Assembly (NCBI GenBank): GCA_034401795.1
Contig: CM067367.1
Location: 78,623,579-78,687,578 of the forward strand
Length of the DNA stretch: 64,000 nt
Source: Chaetoderma sp. LZ-2023a
Lineage: Eukaryota > Mollusca > Caudofoveata > Chaetodermatida > Chaetodermatidae
Direction: 5' to 3'
Shown: piece by piece, positions 1 through 11,023 of the stretch
How positions within the stretch are numbered: position 1 is the first letter of the stretch
How the letters are laid out: every line of letters begins with the position of its first letter
Made by a program: the position numbers and the translations under genes
The notes under the pieces: model-generated
Databases searched by the model: none
Seen by the model: only the letters and a program-made list of their open reading frames with translations
Told to the model about the DNA's origin: nothing

Positions 1-311
1 GGACTTTAAAGTTAGCGTCTGATAGTGGTACCAATTACTTGTTATTATCGGTATTATTACCCTAACAACATATTGTGTGAGTATAATCAAAATGATGTAA
101 TAGTTGTGTAACAACTAACAAAATGTGGATTCCCTTTCTGCTGAGTTATTTTAACACTCAATTAATCCCGAGCAATATCGGTTGACTGACTTTCTAATTC
201 AATCGTTTTAACAGCAAGTATATGAGTAACGAAAAAAGGCCAGATAGACCAGAAGGATGCAATTACACTATCCCTGATGTTTTATAACTCGTGGGGTTAA
301 TGGACCTTTCC
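1..311. other. Unassigned AT-rich sequence
   Basis: No coding region or repeat structure recognised. It runs into the palindrome-bearing repeat that starts near 312. Confidence 0.4.
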
Positions 312-760
312 AGTTTTAGCTATGCCCCGCCCATCTCTAGCTAAGCTCCGCCCACACCTCGTTCGAGTTGGGATCGATCGATCTCTGAACACCCTGACTA
401 TCAATTTCCAAAACACTACACAGGTAAGCTGTTGAATATTTTGAAGGCAATTTGACTGATTGCTGTTGGAGCTTAAGGCAGCAACAGCGCCCAGTCAAAT
501 TAGTTTGGCAATATTCAACAGCATCTTTATTAAATATCAAAGAATTACAAAGACATACAATTCGTACAACGTGTCGGACTGTTTGAGATTTGATAACGGT
601 CTATATCGAACCATTTCTGACGTAATGATTGTGACGTCATCATACACACGTGCAGCTAATTATGACGTCATACGAGGTCAGATGATGGATGGATGGATAC
701 TCAGGAAAGGTGAATTAACAAAAATAGCTTTGAAATCCTCTACACATTGGCCAGCTAACT
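312..760 (+). repeat. Palindrome-bearing dispersed repeat, copy 1
   Basis: This copy has three parts also found in other copies. A left flank contains CAGTTTTAGCTATG followed by CGCCC/CTAGCTAAGCTCCGCCC. The core is an imperfect palindrome at 429-522. A right flank contains TTTATTAAA and two TGACGTCA palindromes at 632-639 and 663-670. The same layout occurs at 34186-34480 and 63765-64000, and in reverse at 37680-38010 and 41045-41365. The repeat encodes nothing I can see. It is probably a non-autonomous mobile element, but I could not fix its ends or find a target-site duplication. Confidence 0.7.
429..522. repeat. Imperfect palindrome (hairpin core), copy 1
   Basis: The left arm begins CTGTTGAATATT and includes AATTTGACTG and GCTGTTG. 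The right arm is their reverse complement (GGCAGCAACAGC, CAGTCAAATT, AATATTCAACAG). About 44 bp per arm pair with a few mismatched blocks around a very short loop near the centre. It could form a hairpin in RNA or a cruciform in DNA. Confidence 0.85.
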
Positions 761-1440
761 ATAGAGATAAGCACTGAGCGTGTGTGTACCCTTTAATGAT
801 AGCCAGTCACATTTATAACTGTTCAATGAGGTGTCACCACCTCGTCAATGTTGTACCAACCAGAAGCTTTACCTTGATGGCATATACAGTCCATGTAGCG
901 CATTTCAAAGTTTTAAATTTCGGTTCACAAAATCACAAATTCATGCACAGTCATATGCTGAGTTACCATTCATACTCAATATTTCAGGATACGGATACAA
1001 AGGTGCAAGTAGGAGTTGAGCACGCACTTAACTATGAATTTAGGGTATTAGCTGATCAGAAAGCAGTAATGGTGAAACAAAAATGCATTGCTATTGGTCG
1101 TTTATTTTGTACGATGTTACCTTTATTTACCTCTATAGTCAAAAGTCAAGATCACCTCTGGTTAAATGCCTGATGAACCTCTAAATTCCCGAGGGCTATG
1201 TAGCTTTGTGGAAAGAGTAACTCAATGGATTCTATTTTGAGAAGACGCAAAGGCCTGGTAAGGACCAGTAGAATGCCGGTGCACTATGTCTCCAAAGTCC
1301 TACAGATGAAACTGCGGAGGTGTATTTGATGTTGGGGGCTTGGCCCTGAACAGTTCGTGTTAGATCTGGTTTTACTACCTCATCATCTCGCGGAGTGATC
1401 ACGTGAGAAGCGGTTGAGCGCCCAGAAGTTAGTGTGATTG
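761..1440. other. Unassigned interval
   Basis: Short open frames at 784-1173 show no recognisable domain, and their composition matches the surrounding DNA. The sequence lies between repeat copy 1 and the probable 5' region of the first DIRS element. I see no gene. Confidence 0.4.
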
Positions 1441-2002
1441 TAGTTCCCAGAGTGATCAGTCAGAGTTTATATACAGTACTTAATTTGTGTTTTAATTTTG
1501 AATATTTAGAACAGTTCAGCTCGTAATTAGTGTAAAAAAGTTATTTTCGAGTTTGTTTTACCTATTGTCTATTCCTAACACTAGCCTCTGCGTGGATAGA
1601 AGGAGTATTCTGAAAAGCAAATGGTGAGCACGGACGGGCATTTGTCGGATGCGACAGCCATATTTAAAAGCTCCCTTGACGAAAGTCTATCAGCTATTCA
1701 GGTTATCAATGATAGTAGCAAAATGTAAGCGCAACGCGCGAGTGCTCAGCCATACCTCGCAGCAAAGTTCAAAATCTGAAACGGGTCAAAGCTAAAGTGG
1801 TGTCAATAAATCTCCAGTCCCACTTAGTTGGAAAGTTATCTGGCGAGTCAGCCACCTGCACTGAGTGGAGAATGGAACCTCGTCTATCAGCACTATACAG
1901 TAAACTGTATCGTTTCTCAGTGAAAATATGCTATCGCTAACATGGTCTGGGCAGCCTATTTTGCACGCTACGCCATCAGCTGATGAGCGTGAAAATACGG
2001 GC

Positions 2003-2640
2003 GACAGCTCCGCTTATAATGATTATGATGACTAATCTGACGATTCAGGCGATGACAGCGTGTTGCAGATGCAACGTTTGATCAGATGCACAGATAGGCG
2101 GCTAGGTGTCTCACCCGCTTGACATACTCATGTACTGGGTGCCACTGTGCCCTATCTAGATATGGAAGAACATATATCTTGTCCAATGCATGTGAAGTTG
2201 GCTGATATTGTCAACAACGTATTAAAATCGAAAATGTCGGATGAAAAACTGCAGGATAAATTAAGCCTGTATTCTGAACCAAAGAACCGCAACGTATTGG
2301 ATGTTATTTCCATTAATACGGTGATATGGTTTAAAATGACATAACACACGGGCAGCGGACATAAGGGTGCAAAAATCTAAAGAAGGCTTGCAATAGGGAT
2401 TATGCATGTGATACAAGCTACGAATTCTGCCCTGATGGTAGCGAAAGTGGAATGTTAGCCAGATGAACTGGTCAGATCAGAAGTATTGAAAAAGCTTGTA
2501 GGCAGTACTACTCTGATCAACAATGCAGATTATGAAATTAATATGCGCATGCGTGAACATATACGCGCTGACTAGAATCCAAAATATCGTCTCATGCGCT
2601 TGACTCAGAACCCAGTGACGTCAGATCTCGTCGGTGATGA
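2003..2640 (+). pseudogene. DIRS Gag-like protein, fragment
   Basis: The clearest stretch (2147-2340) reads YLDMEEHISCP, then KLADIVNNVLKSKMSDEKL and NVLDVISINTVIW. This matches the conserved DIRS Gag pattern of an acidic lead, a LADIVN motif, an 'SDEKL' helix and a terminal 'V(N)xxIW'. After a stop at 2341, further Gag-like segments follow in shifted frames: RVQKSKEGL near 2370, and NYEINMRMRE followed by NPKYRL and QNPVTSDLVGDDV at about 2530-2640. An acidic SDDSGDD run precedes it. In the family this protein is the presumed nucleocapsid; here it is a relic. Confidence 0.7.
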
Positions 2641-3089
2641 CGTATATATATATAGATATATAAGTGGTATGAATGAAGTTGGCCTTGGGATCTCTGGTAA
2701 GCTAACTTCATCAATTTGTAAGAGCATTCAATTCACTGATTGATCAGCTTGAAATGCCCTCGAATCGAGGTGCCCCTTTTAGGCAGAGTGTATTACAAGT
2801 CACAAATTGGGGCCACAGCTTCCGACGAAATTTGAGAAATTCGAGGGCAAACGGTTCACCAAGTAACCAGCTCAGAGATATGCCAAGGTAAATTTAATGA
2901 TAATAATTTTACTGTTGATAGAATAAATTAGCTTAGACCAAATGGTCGTGGATTTTTAATACTGTGGCCGGTGGCTACTCAAATGAGTCTAATATGCAAC
3001 CACCACGTGTTTAGTGATAAGGAGTTTGCACGGCCGCAGCTTGTGTCACCAATCTTTAATTCTGTGCTCGAATAAAGAGCTCTCATCGC

Positions 3090-3356
3090 ATGATATTAAA
3101 TTTATCTGAACAGAAAATGTGCATGCAGTATCACCACTTTAACATGTCCACAATTCTGAATTTTACAAGTTTAATAAGTCAGAATTGTTTTATGAGCTAT
3201 ATTGATCTGGCAGGCGCATATTATTCGGTCACTATCATCAAACATTTTCGGAAATTTCTCCGATTCGCAATGGAAGGCAATATGTACCAGTTCTCTTGCT
3301 TCCCTAACGGTCGCTCATCTGGGCCTAGTGTTTTCACAAAACCTACATTTTCTATA
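3090..3356 (+). pseudogene. DIRS reverse transcriptase, palm fragment
   Basis: The 89-codon open segment contains ILNLSEQ, YHHFNMST, the catalytic-block motif FMSYIDLAGAYYSV (SIDLxDAYYSV in intact relatives), then KFLRFAMEGNMYQFSCFPNG and PSVFTK. This is motif A and B territory of DIRS-type RT. The Asp of 'IDL' is present; the YxDD region is missing because the frame ends at the inserted inverted-repeat element. The upstream frame is lost. Confident as a family assignment, dead as a gene. Confidence 0.8.
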
Positions 3357-3374
3357 TGAGGAAATGTGATCCTA

Positions 3375-3876
3375 GGATTTTTCACGGTGGTAATAGAAAC
3401 GGTGTAAGTCTCGCGCTGGTCGGTCGACCACAGGGTTGTTTGCATGTTTGATGTTTAGTAATATGAATAGGCTACATTCGGGCCATATTTTAAAAACAGT
3501 ATGACGCCATAAATACGCCTGTGAATGAAATTCCATTAAGATTTACGGTAATCAGACCTCCATTGCTAAAACTAATGGAGATAGAACTTTCTAATTTTTT
3601 GCATGTCGATAGGTCTTTGAGAGCCCTATCGATTGATATGTATGGAAATCTGGGGTAATGGCCGATTCAGACAACATATATATAGGCAATTGCGGGCGAT
3701 TTTTCATGTTTTTCACTACTCTTTTGTTCGCTACAATATTATTTCCATGAATTTTTTTTTAAATATGGCCTGAATGTAGTCTATTCATATTACTAAACAT
3801 CAAACGTGCAAACAACCCCGTGATCGACCGACCAGCGCGAGACTTACACCGTTTCTATTACCCCCGCTAAAAATCC
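3375..3876. mobile_element. MITE-like element with 116 bp terminal inverted repeats
   Basis: 3375-3490 (starting GGATTTTTCACGGTGG) is repeated in reverse complement at 3761-3876 (ending AAAAATCC) with only a few differences. This gives a 502 bp element with no coding capacity. It lies between the RT and RNase H parts of DIRS element 1, so it probably inserted there. No clear target-site duplication is visible: the left flank ends GATCCTA and the right flank starts GAATGTG. The superfamily is not determinable from this copy. Confidence 0.85.
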
Positions 3877-4020
3877 GAATGTGTCGAATGGTTCGAATGT
3901 GAATACGGAACTGTGTTCAAACGGCTATACCATGATACCATATCACGTGGTTGCGTTTCTATTTGACGAGTTGCTGAACTTATTAGCTTATTTATTTCAT
4001 GTTTATTGGGTGTTAATATT

Positions 4021-4760
4021 AAAGTACAATCTGATAACGCGACAAACCGTCAGCTATGTAAGTTGAAAAGGGAGTACGTCATTCAGAAAAATGTAATGCA
4101 GTAGCTAAAGCGATCTGGATGCGCTGTAGCATATTTATCCTGCCATTTACGTAACATGTATTCACATTGCAGGTACACCTAATTAAGTGCCAGGCGGCGA
4201 ATGTAGATTTTTTTATGATCAGACAGGGTGGAAATTAGACTCCACCATATTTTATAGAATTACAGCTCTGCGGGGTCAGCCTGATATTAACCCTCTCATT
4301 TCAATTTAACCGTTAGGTTGGTTGGAGAGCCGATAAGTATCGTATGCTATTGCTGTCTTCACGTTGACGTTGGTGTATTATAGGCCTGCTATGTTCCCTC
4401 TTTTCAGCCTGTTGAACAGTGTTGCTGAAAATGGAATTCGGATACGCCCTCTGAATGATAATTAATTTTAGCGTCACGCTGGCAAGATCAGTGATATTGC
4501 CCGCAGCTACGCTAGGAGCTGATTCGCGTGCCTCACATTCTCTCCTATCGCGTTCTCTCATGATACGCCTACCATACAAACAGGGTGGGGTGGGGTGGTC
4601 GCAGCGGCGATCGCTTCAGCATCCTTTGAGCGACAGATTAAAATTGGCCGCTTGGTATTATTTGTCAGGAGAGCTTTGCAAATCAACTGCATTTCGAAAC
4701 ACACATGCAACATCTTCTGCGCGGCTTGGAGGCGGTCTACCCGGAAGTAGCGCATCGCAT
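4021..4760 (+). pseudogene. DIRS RNase H and downstream domain, fragments
   Basis: KVQSDNAT at 4021 is the RNase H Asp motif of DIRS elements. After a shift the frame reads HSEKCNAVAKAIW. Further on come FFYDQTGWKLD and STIFYRITALRGQPDIN (about 4210-4295), which match the region following RNase H ('DxTEWKL...F..I...FG.P.IDLFAS'). At about 4620-4760 the segment HPLSDRLKLAAWYYLSGE resembles the DIRS linker before the recombinase. Several frame changes occur, and a G-rich TGGGG tract lies at 4584-4600. Confidence 0.65.
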
Positions 4761-6260
4761 GTATTGGCCGGGGAATTTGTTTTTGCAATAAGCGACACCC
4801 TTTTCACCATTCTATAACTATGCGATTTTCTTGCCGAATTACTCGTGTCTGGGGTGGGATATGGCGCGGTTAACACTGCCAGGTCTGCCTTATCATTTGG
4901 GTTAGTACTGCGAAAATTACCATAGGAGATCATCCGTTTGTGGCCAGGCCCAATCAAGACCATCATTTCTGCGCCGTTCATTTACCTGGGATCTAGTACA
5001 CATGTGTCTACAACCCTTGCCTGACATAGACAAGTTGGTATTGAAATCATAAACCGTAAAACTAGTCTGAGTTAACTTAGTTTGAGTTAATTACGTGTGA
5101 GAGATATCATACTATTGTAGCTCGTGGGGGTACGTGCTGGTCCGTTGATATATATCCACCCATCGCACCGCAAGTGCACGATGACCAGGATGGCTCGTTA
5201 GCTGCGGATCTTGGGGTTGCGGAACCCATATGACGTCTCTCCACGGTGTACAAAGACCGACTTCTAGAGCCGGTGGAACACTGATCTTCCAGTGGGGCCG
5301 TGTGACCATTGCCGCCGAGATTGAACCATACGATGTCGTCCCACATATTTGTGTCACCGTGTGTGTCTATCCATACTAATTTAGAGAATGGAACAATTAG
5401 AATAATTAAACAGTAGAAATGTTAATAAATACTATACAAATAAGGTGAATCATTTGACAGTAGAATGAGCACAATAATACACAATATAAAGCCAGCTGGT
5501 GTCCTTTCTACGTGGTGTCGCCGGAGGTACCACACAGATCCTTGAATCCGCAGAGGTATCCCCGCAAGAGAAGCATCCGCATAAGAGATCACTGAGTAAC
5601 TTAATATAAGTTAATATACCTCTAACATACACAGAGAGAACAATGATGCTGCGAGAGGAAAGTGCCTCGCGTGGGCCTTCGTCACCGAATGTTTCATGAT
5701 CGTGCGAGAGGAAGGAGCCTCGCACGGTCCTCAGTCACAAGAATTCTCGCTGTTGCAGGAAAATGCCTGTTACAAGAAAATGCCTTAGACGCCGAAGAGG
5801 AGGAAAAGAGTTGGCATAAAGGGCCACTCTTTTGTTCAAAAGAAAAGGCTAAGTGCTAAAAATCTTAGTGAAGACGTAATTAACATGATGTGTACTGGTT
5901 TACGTGAAGGCGGAACGAGCGATTTCCAAAGAATTCCTAAGTCACCATCCTATGTAGTTCCAAGATGCTGTATTGGTAGATGCCGCTTTATTCATGCGGG
6001 CCTTCTGCTACACTCTAACCTACCAATTAGTAGTTAAAAACGAAAACTAGCTTTGGCCACAAGTGGCAGGGATTCCTACCTATCATTAGATACATCTGTC
6101 AAATGGGCGCAGACACTTAGCTTCCCATAAGTCGCTTTGAAAGAGCATCTACCTCCACAGACAGTATGTGCACATGTTACATCGCAACGCATCCGAATTT
6201 GATGAAAATCCGGCTACCTTGCTCCGGAACCACATGAAACATCACCTGGACAATGGCTAC
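4761..6260. other. Unassigned, possibly the remainder of DIRS element 1
   Basis: The stretch at 5110-5360 is open on the minus strand in two frames, but I recognise nothing there. Near 5856-5920 a plus-strand frame reads LSEDVINMMCTGLREG, which vaguely recalls the start of a DIRS recombinase. No catalytic R, HxxR or Y motif follows, so I do not call it. Confidence 0.3.
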
Positions 6261-9200
6261 ATTTCACATCAGCAAGTTTGATCACTGACATATTGTTAAG
6301 GGGGGATAGAGAGGCGAATATCCATCGCGAGCATCCTTCCCATGAAGGCGTGGCGGATTCCAAGATCCTTCCCAGACACTCCAACGAGTTGGAGGAAGAT
6401 GCGCGTCTCGTCCGTCACCGATTCCTATGGATCTAACTTTTGACCTGCCATTATGATTAAGTTCCAATGCGCCAAGATATGCACTGCAGGCCGGTAAATA
6501 AACTATCAAACTCACATTTATAACTTTATGTTTTCGCAGTGCTTTCCTTCGTTAGCGGGGTTATCTAGCTAACACGTGATCGAGGATACGGGGGAGATGT
6601 ATGTAAATCAGCACTTTAACCATCACCGCTCGGAAACCCCCCCGATAGTTTCCCATGGTCTGATCCGATCAACGTGCTGATGGGGCGTTCAAACAATTAA
6701 GAGCCATGCAGCTGGTGGATTGTAGAAAGAGACAATAACGTGATATATACGAGGCCCTATAGGTATTTAGCTAATTTTACACAACCTTGCCGGTGTGCAG
6801 GGCTAAATTATCGCAACAACCGGAAAAGAGGCGTACATTATATGTCTCCTAACAAAGAGATTGTCCCTAACCACTTTAACCTATCCTATTCAGCTAAATA
6901 GTAAGGTTTAGTCGGCAACATGCCAGGCTCAAACAATTAGAGCACGATCAGCGACGTCAGTGTAAAATTGATGATGGTGGGAATAAGTAATGCGGATATA
7001 AATGTTGCTGTATTGTATCTCCTAGCGTACTGTGGTCCAAAGCTTTCTACAATTAAACAAAACATATTAACTGGATGGCTATCTGTCCTATACAACTAAC
7101 CAATTCAATAAGTAGATTGTAATTAAATTAAGTAACTAAGTATCATAGACTGATAAACTTAGACAGTGCGGATAGTTGAGAGCACCACAGTAAACAAGAA
7201 TAATATTCACAGTAATAAAGAAATTATAAATTGCGGTCCTAAGACCGGGAAGGCACCTATTAGTCATCAGTACCAAATACGGAAATAATAATTAGATGTA
7301 CAATAGTATAGTTACTTGAGGACCTAATAGTCATCGGTACGAAACAGGCTACTATGTTACTAAAATTGAGTCGCTAACTTATTCATAGCAATAGTCGACA
7401 CGTTCTCTGTGGCTGGAGAGATTTCTGCAGGGGATTCCTGCAGCTGGTTTCCACAGGTTGGCTCCGTAAGCTGACTCCTCCAGCCAGGGTAGATATGGTA
7501 CATACTCAGGAGAGTGACGCAGGGCAGTGAACTAACATCTATTAGATAGTCCCTGTAACTAAATCACAATTTATGCGGTAGTGAGAAAGTTTTCCGTCAG
7601 GCGATGGAAGTTGTAAAGTTGAAGGTTGCCCATTAACAGAGAGGGCGGTATACAATGTTAAGCAGCTACATAACTTGGCACATGGTGCGAGATGCCTTGC
7701 ATAGCTCTTGCGGCGCACCTAGCAAAGTCCACCAGACTGTGGTCAAAAAGTTAATTAAAACGCACACGACATGCAGTGCGGAATTTAGTGTCCAATTTTC
7801 AACGTGGTCGGCAGATCCGGTGAGTCGTCCACCAAGAATCACCATAGCTCTACATCTTGTAGGATCACATCCCAGGCCCGCACGGCCCCTCCTGCAGAAG
7901 TTGCGTTAGGAAAGTCAAGCTGCAGAAGGTCTAACTTTAAATCAATTTATTACTGCCGGATGACCATCCGGAAGTATACAAAAACTGGTGGAAGCCGAGG
8001 ACGTCCTACCACAGCGGATGTGCTGGGTTCCATAAGACACCGGTATAAGTGAGAATCACTGGTACGTCAGCAGGTTACATCAATCCTCATGATGGTGCAG
8101 AGGTCCTGCGCGGGCCGGCTTCCACCCCGGGTATGCTCCTGATTCTCGATTTTTCACCCCTTTTATACTCGCTGTGATATTAGAGCTGGGCGCCTCAACC
8201 AATCATCGGCCGAGTGCCAGGCAATCAGCATGCTGGCATACTAGTGACGTATCGACCACGGGTACAAATCACTCTGTATTTAGTTTAATATATACACGCG
8301 ATTACGACGTTATAGCAATATTCTAAGTATACTTTAACGGGGCGCTTCAACGATAACTCAGCCATTTCTGCGCCGATTTTAAAATGGTTTACAGTTCTGA
8401 AAAGCTAGTTTTATTCTGGTTCTGACTGGTACCAAGAACATTGAGAACGGGCGAATTATAAACATTTACGAGTACCTACTCGGTACTCTCTAGGCATGCA
8501 CTCACTTCCAATTCTGAGACGTGTTGTCAGGGAAGCTCTGAGGTGTGCGCATGCGCACCACACGTTTTATCAGACTTACGAGAAACCGCTCTCATAGTGC
8601 TTATGTACGTGCACTATCCTAACCAGGGGGCGTGCTTGGTGCGAATCCGGAATGGTCGTTCTGTACCCAGCTTTGCTGGGATCGTCAGTACCCATCCGGT
8701 CAGTCCGCAGTACACCACCCCCTCCTAGTTTGACACCCATGGCAAACGATCACACATGGCCGATCGAGCACACAATAGCATGCTAGGCAGGAATTATAGA
8801 CTTCCCGAGTAGGCACGCAGCGGCCAAGGGGAGAGAGACGCAAAAGACGCATGTTCATAAGAAAGAGCACATAGGGTGTGAAAGAGTTGTGGTGGGGGGG
8901 GGGGAGAGGCATACCATTGATTTTAATTTTTGACCTGGAATTATTTTTCTAGGTCTTTTCTTTTTTTGTTTTGTGTTTATTTCTTGCTGCGGGCATATTT
9001 TATTATTTAGAACAGTGATTTCCTAAACAATAGCTCGCATGCGTGTTCTCTTTGTTTCGGGTAATTATTCTTCCGCATAGAACACCTAAGCGCCAACGTA
9101 CCACAATTACAATACAGTAATATGTAAACAGGTTATATATAATCATGTAACTATACCCGACACGAGTATAACAGATTAGTTTAATTACATTGTCCATTCC

Positions 9201-9742
9201 GGGTAAATAAAGGGATGCACATAGATATGTATATTTATATTAGTGGTATGCATCCTAATTATATAAGCGGGTGCATACAGTGCAGATTCCGCACAAGCAG
9301 GTCTCAGTGCCCCAATCCCACCCCGTCGTACTGTAGTGGGGTTTAAAAATAATAAGAAAAATAATATATAATAATAATGTATAAAGACTAGTTCATCAGG
9401 CAGCCCCAGCGTAGCTGAGACTGCATGATGGGATTATGACATATTTGCTACGGTGTGTTGTGTACTTACATCGCACGCAACGTGTTTACAACACAGGAAT
9501 CTGCAGCGACTGTTTTATGGTGAAACACAGCTATGCAAGAATAGTGCACAGCTGTGTAGAATGACCGTAGTCAGACTAGGGACTGGGTTTCTATTGTTAA
9601 AACATATATAATAATAATAAGCAAACTATTTAAAAAATAAACATGATAATAAATTCTGTGTTTCGCACAACTATTAATAAATCCTGCTGCAACCTCGGCA
9701 ATAGTGCCCACAAACATCTGCGGTGAAGTTTCCCCATCAGGT
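6261..9742. other. Unassigned intergenic sequence
   Basis: There is no supported gene in this 3.5 kb. Small frames at 6282-6515 (minus) and 7655-8052 (plus) lack domains. A foldback-rich stretch sits at 7400-7480, and a G-run at 8892-8904. The block at 8100-8530 has a TTTTATACT box and could be an old LTR, but no boundaries were found. Confidence 0.35.
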
Positions 9743-11023
9743 CTAGGCACTGCGACTCGTACAGGACGGACGTGGCAGGTGATCCTCCGCTGCCGATATA
9801 TCACTACAATACAGGGCCATCACTGGAAGGCTATAGCTGGAAAATGGTGCGGATGTGTCCATGGAAGCGCTGGTGGTGCTGGAAATGATGACTGGTGATG
9901 TGCGGCGTGGTGGTGGTGAGGTGACTGCTGACATCACTGTCATTGTTGACGTGGTTGGTGTGGTTCGTGCTGCTGGCGGGCTGAGTGCGATTAGTTGGGT
10001 TAGCAGTCGCCGGAATGGTGATGTCTTCGCGGATGTTACTGCTGATGCTGTGGCGGATGTGGTGCTGCCAGGTAGCTTCCAGATCTTCGTGGACTTCAGA
10101 AGTGTATGCGTGGTTGTCCTTGGCATGGCGCAGATTTCTTGTAAGTGAGCTATGCGTCTCTTCCCGGCGTAAGGACGTTCTGGTGTTGTTATCTTCTGTA
10201 TTGCTGGATCCGTTGGTGTGCTACTGCGCGGGTGTGAAGTGATGCTGGTTCATGATGCGGTGGTTGGGATTGCTTCCATAAGGCTGATTTCCTCGTCAAT
10301 AATAAGGCTACAAGGAGATATAGATTCATCCGAAATGTCCTGTAACTCTTGTTCTGGCGTGGACGTCGTAATAACTACTGAAATGGGTCGGCCGATTATG
10401 GATGTGGATGCTGATGCTGGTGACGTACATGATGCGGATGGTGGCATTGCTGCGGGTGCTTCCAGAGTGGAAACTGCAGGTGATGCTTGTACCGTTACTG
10501 CAGGTGCTGCCGGTGCTGATGATGCTCTTGGTTCCGTCGTGATGGTGGCGATGGTCACTTAATGCTTCAGGGCGTGCTGTCTTGCGGATGCGGTGGTTGC
10601 TGTTGCTGGTCGGTAGTGCGGGAAGTCTGATTCTCGCCATTTCGTACATTTAGTTTTGGCCATCTTCTTCGTAGGGAGCACATTAATAGGAAGTCTAGTT
10701 TCAAAACGAGCAGCTAGCACTTCAACGTTTTCATTTTATTCACCAGGCTGTAATGTAACTACAAGGACACAATGTTTATCCATCAACGCATGGGCCACAC
10801 CGTAACGGGTAGCAGTATAAAGGTATTTGTAGTCTGTACAGAAAGCTCTCTGCATAAGATGGTCATGATAGACATGCAGCATCAAGTCCGAATTATTGGA
10901 GAAGGTGCGCCTACATGGCTGCCCGCTGAGCTGAAATGCTGAACACGGATATTTCTTTCTGGATGGTGCTGGCGTCGACTCTTCCAAGCTGTCGGACACG
11001 GCAAGGTCCTCGGCAAGTGACAT
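9743..11023 (-). pseudogene. Zinc-finger-like protein with Ser/Thr/Pro/Ala-rich tail, three in-frame stops
   Basis: One minus-strand frame of about 427 codons runs from ATG at 11023 to a stop at 9743. It is interrupted by stops at about 10736 and 10559 (TAA) and 10250 (TGA). Residues 1-95 hold an acidic, Ser-rich lead (MSLAEDLAVSDSLEES), then a C2H2-like region: YPCSAF, QPCRRTF, DLMLHVYHDH, AFCTDYKYL and DKHC. The frame continues through RFETRLPINVLPTKKM, CTKWRESDFPHYRP and a long Ala/Ser/Thr/Pro-rich part with acidic patches (DISDESIS, IIDEE). The stops imply a pseudogene or, less likely, exons separated by short introns. I do not recognise the family. The function of a transcription-factor or transposon-associated DNA-binding protein would be a guess. 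Confidence 0.45.

Larger units (their letters stand above)
1441..4760 (+). mobile_element. Degraded DIRS-type retrotransposon (element 1)
   Basis: Four blocks lie in the order expected of a DIRS element: a Gag-like region (about 2000-2640), a reverse transcriptase block (3090-3356), an RNase H block (4021-4330), and the conserved domain after RNase H (about 4330-4760). A TATA-like TTTATATACA at 1466-1475 lies 150 bp before a possible Gag start near 1620. The frame is broken many times by stops and shifts, and a 502 bp inverted-repeat element splits the RT/RNase H region. I could not find a clear tyrosine recombinase, so the right end is uncertain. The element cannot be functional. Confidence 0.75.

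Noticed and set aside
5856-5920. Start of a tyrosine recombinase for DIRS element 1
   Set aside because: Only about 16 residues look similar, and no catalytic motif follows within 500 bp.
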